Assembly (NCBI GenBank): GCA_017435665.1
Contig: JAFSEP010000030.1
Location: forward strand, 1-50,419
DNA from: Clostridia bacterium
GTDB taxonomy: Bacteria > Bacillota > Clostridia > Oscillospirales > Acutalibacteraceae
Reading direction: 5' to 3'
DNA length: 50,419 bases
Shown: one piece after another, positions 49,304 through 50,419 of the stretch
Layout: every line of letters begins with the position of its first letter
Numbering within the stretch: the stretch's first letter is position 1
Notes under the pieces: model-generated
What the model saw: the letters and a program-made list of their open reading frames with translations, nothing else
Databases searched by the model: none
What the model was told of the DNA's origin: nothing
Translations under genes and position numbers: made by a program

Positions 49304-49680
49304 GGCACGCTTCGTGCCGGGATAAACCATAGTTACAGCAGAAATTATTCCAACGCCTTTGGCGTTGTTACGGTAACCTCTCAGTCTTTGACTTCGTCAA
49401 ATCCAGCTCTCCTTTCAGGAGAGCCTTTAATCGCAAGCGGTCCCCCTTCCTCTGAAGGGGCATATATTTTAAAGGACGTCGAGGACGCCGTCCCCTACGG
49501 TGCAGACATTTCTGCATTCTGCATTTTAAAAGCTGTCCCCTTTAGGGGAAAGTGGCTTCGGCATAGCCGAAGACGAAAGGGGCTCGTTCTGCCTTCTGCC
49601 TTCTGCATTCTGCATTTTAAGCCCCTTCCGCCGCAAGCGGTCCCTTCAGGGAAGCCAAAAAACCTCTCCCTTCAACAAGA
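49304..49680. repeat. Block of short palindromes, no gene
   Basis: This stretch contains a run of perfect hairpins with 3-4-nt loops: GGCACG-CTT-CGTGCC (49304-49318), CAACGCC-TTT-GGCGTTG (49351-49367), TTTGAC-TTC-GTCAAA (49387-49401), CTCTCCT-TTC-AGGAGAG (49407-49423), CCCCTTC-CTCT-GAAGGGG (49443-49460) and CTTCGGC-ATA-GCCGAAG (49556-49572). A heptamer tract TTCTGCC/TTCTGCA repeats near 49587-49615. An open frame crossing it encodes no recognisable protein. It resembles dispersed intergenic repeats. Confidence 0.75.
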
Positions 49681-49690
49681 CTTAGTTAAA

Positions 49691-49711
49691 GCCGCCGAAT
49701 TTTTCGGCGGC
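49691..49711 (-). terminator. Terminator of the 159-aa gene
   Basis: The hairpin GCCGCCGAA/TTCGGCGGC lies about 6 bp after the stop codon, followed by TTTAACT on the minus strand. Confidence 0.65.
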
Positions 49712-49716
49712 TGTTC

Positions 49717-50196
49717 TTATATCAGGTCATAGCTGAATTCAAAATCAGCACTCTCTCCTGCTATGCGCAGGGATACTGTACCTTTGGGATTTTCAAGGGT
49801 ATAGGTCTGCATAAGCTCGTTAAGCTTGAACTCGTGAACAATTTCATCGTTATATACAAGCACAATTCTGAAATTTCCCGAACGTACCGTTGTGTTATAA
49901 AGAGTTATCTCAAAACGGTTGGCTATGAGGTTATCAAGATAAATTTCGGAAACGCCCGTATATTTATCTGACCTGAACGTGGGAAGATTGTTGAAAAGCT
50001 CCTTTGCTTCAACGAGATTAAGTGCACCTATGTCCATATTTATTATGTTGCTGTCGGTAATCTGCTGTAAAGCGTAATTATCAGCACCGTTTGTATCTTC
50101 GATATGCTCAAGATCACTCTGCAGCATCCATATAGCGAATACTGCAATAAATACAGCCACGCCGATACCAACAACTGCTTTCTTTATTCTTTCCAT
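49717..50196 (-). CDS. Single-TM protein of unknown function
   Basis: A 159-residue protein starting MERIKKAVVGIGVAVFIAVF, a positively charged N-terminus plus one TM helix, so the remaining 130 residues are probably outside the cell. That part has beta-strand-rich segments such as RFEITLYNTTVRSGNFRIVLVYND and GTVSLRIAGESADFEFSYDL, suggesting a small beta-sandwich. I do not recognise the family. It starts about 60 bp after a gene that enters from the right edge. Confidence 0.7.
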   Translation of the reverse strand: MERIKKAVVGIGVAVFIAVFAIWMLQSDLEHIEDTNGADNYALQQITDSNIINMDIGALNLVEAKELFNNLPTFRSDKYTGVSEIYLDNLIANRFEITLYNTTVRSGNFRIVLVYNDEIVHEFKLNELMQTYTLENPKGTVSLRIAGESADFEFSYDLI

Positions 50197-50214
50197 AATC
50201 CTATCCCTTCATAA

Positions 50215-50241
50215 TACCGCCGAGGAAGCCTCCGGCGGTTT
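50215..50241 (-). terminator. Hairpin between the last two genes
   Basis: ACCGCCG/CGGCGGT arms with inner AGG/CCT pairing lie directly after the stop of the right-edge gene and before the 159-aa gene. On minus it is followed by ATTATGAAGGG, a weak T-tract, so it may be only a partial terminator. Confidence 0.45.
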
Positions 50242-50254
50242 AATTATGATTATA

Positions 50255-50419
50255 TTATTTCTTTGATATGTTCAGAACCTCTGTAACGAATCTTATTATC
50301 ATTGCAAAGAAGCAGGAAATACGACTCATTATATCGTTTCCGTGCACCTTACCGCCGCACATATGACAAGTATCATCTGCCGGATCATCAGGTGTATCGG
50401 GTTGCTCGAAGATGTGTCC
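50255..50419 (-). CDS. C-terminal end of a protein with a short Cys/His motif (partial)
   Basis: Only the last 54 codons are in the window; the gene enters from the right edge. The visible part has an acidic Pro/Asp stretch (DTPDDPADDT), then CHMCGGKVHGN and a mostly hydrophobic helix (ISCFFAMIIRFVTEVLNI) ending in SKK. Similar Cys/His plus hydrophobic tails occur at the ends of secreted repeat proteins of gut Clostridia, where they may act as sorting or anchoring signals. I cannot assign a function. Confidence 0.6.
   Translation of the reverse strand, partial: GHIFEQPDTPDDPADDTCHMCGGKVHGNDIMSRISCFFAMIIRFVTEVLNISKK

Noticed and set aside
49202-49732. Open frame of 176 codons on plus
   Set aside because: It starts inside the FkbM gene in another frame and crosses the palindrome block; composition is low-complexity repeat translation with no ribosome-binding site.

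Overview
The window looks like chromosome of a Gram-positive anaerobe of class Clostridia, probably order Oscillospirales (Ruminococcaceae-like). This is inferred from the livJHMGF set, a GH127 enzyme, nrdR next to an SOS-type operator, the era-recO-mutS2 run with a YqzL-like small gene, a PASTA-type penicillin-binding protein, and MurE with the meso-DAP motif DNPR. Almost everything is on the minus strand. Only four clear genes are on plus: a DUF4345-like membrane protein, GH127, a phosphopantetheinyl transferase and an FkbM methyltransferase. Many promoters are close to the sigma-A consensus (TTGACA-17-TATAAT). I see no prophage, insertion sequence, rRNA or CRISPR array.

Layout by coordinate. 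1-1213: tsf (partial) and rpsB. 1360-3283: an MFS transporter behind a 43-bp palindromic operator, and a metal-dependent cyclase. 3284-3772: a hairpin-and-linker repeat array beside tRNA-Lys(TTT). 3905-17539: division and cell-wall (dcw) genes. Transcription runs mraZ, rsmH, ftsL, PASTA-PBP, murE, mraY, ftsW, murG, murA, ftsQ, then ftsZ from its own promoter. murC, murD, murF, ddl and ftsA are not in this cluster. 17791-24776: a seven-gene operon resembling dlt (adenylating ligase, carrier protein, MBOAT, DltD-like SGNH protein) extended by an acyltransferase-3, a type II thioesterase and an ArsC/Spx-like protein. It probably acylates a cell-surface polymer. 25017-27421: DUF4345-like protein and a GH127 beta-L-arabinofuranosidase. 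27474-27707: two tiny related genes ending in hydrophobic-basic tails. 27863-32843: branched-chain amino acid ABC transporter. 33081-34178: lipoprotein alkaline phosphatase.

34347-38559 holds a phosphopantetheinyl transferase (plus) facing a three-gene minus operon: condensation-domain protein, acyl-adenylating enzyme and stand-alone acyl carrier protein. Together these have the parts of a minimal split NRPS-like or lipid-conjugating system. The transferase could activate both carrier proteins in the window. 38746-45105: mutS2, recO, yqzL-like, era and a zinc-ribbon PASTA pseudokinase. 45315-48073: a 77-residue membrane protein under LexA-like boxes, nrdR, a DUF1874-like small protein behind a palindromic operator, and a membrane M28 peptidase. 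48232-50419: an FkbM methyltransferase, a block of short palindromes, a one-TM protein and the end of a further gene.

The strongest candidates for undescribed biology are the split condensation/adenylation/carrier operon with its nearby transferase, the LexA-boxed 77-residue membrane protein, the tandem tiny proteins, the extended dlt-like operon, and the zinc-ribbon PASTA pseudokinase placed just upstream of era.
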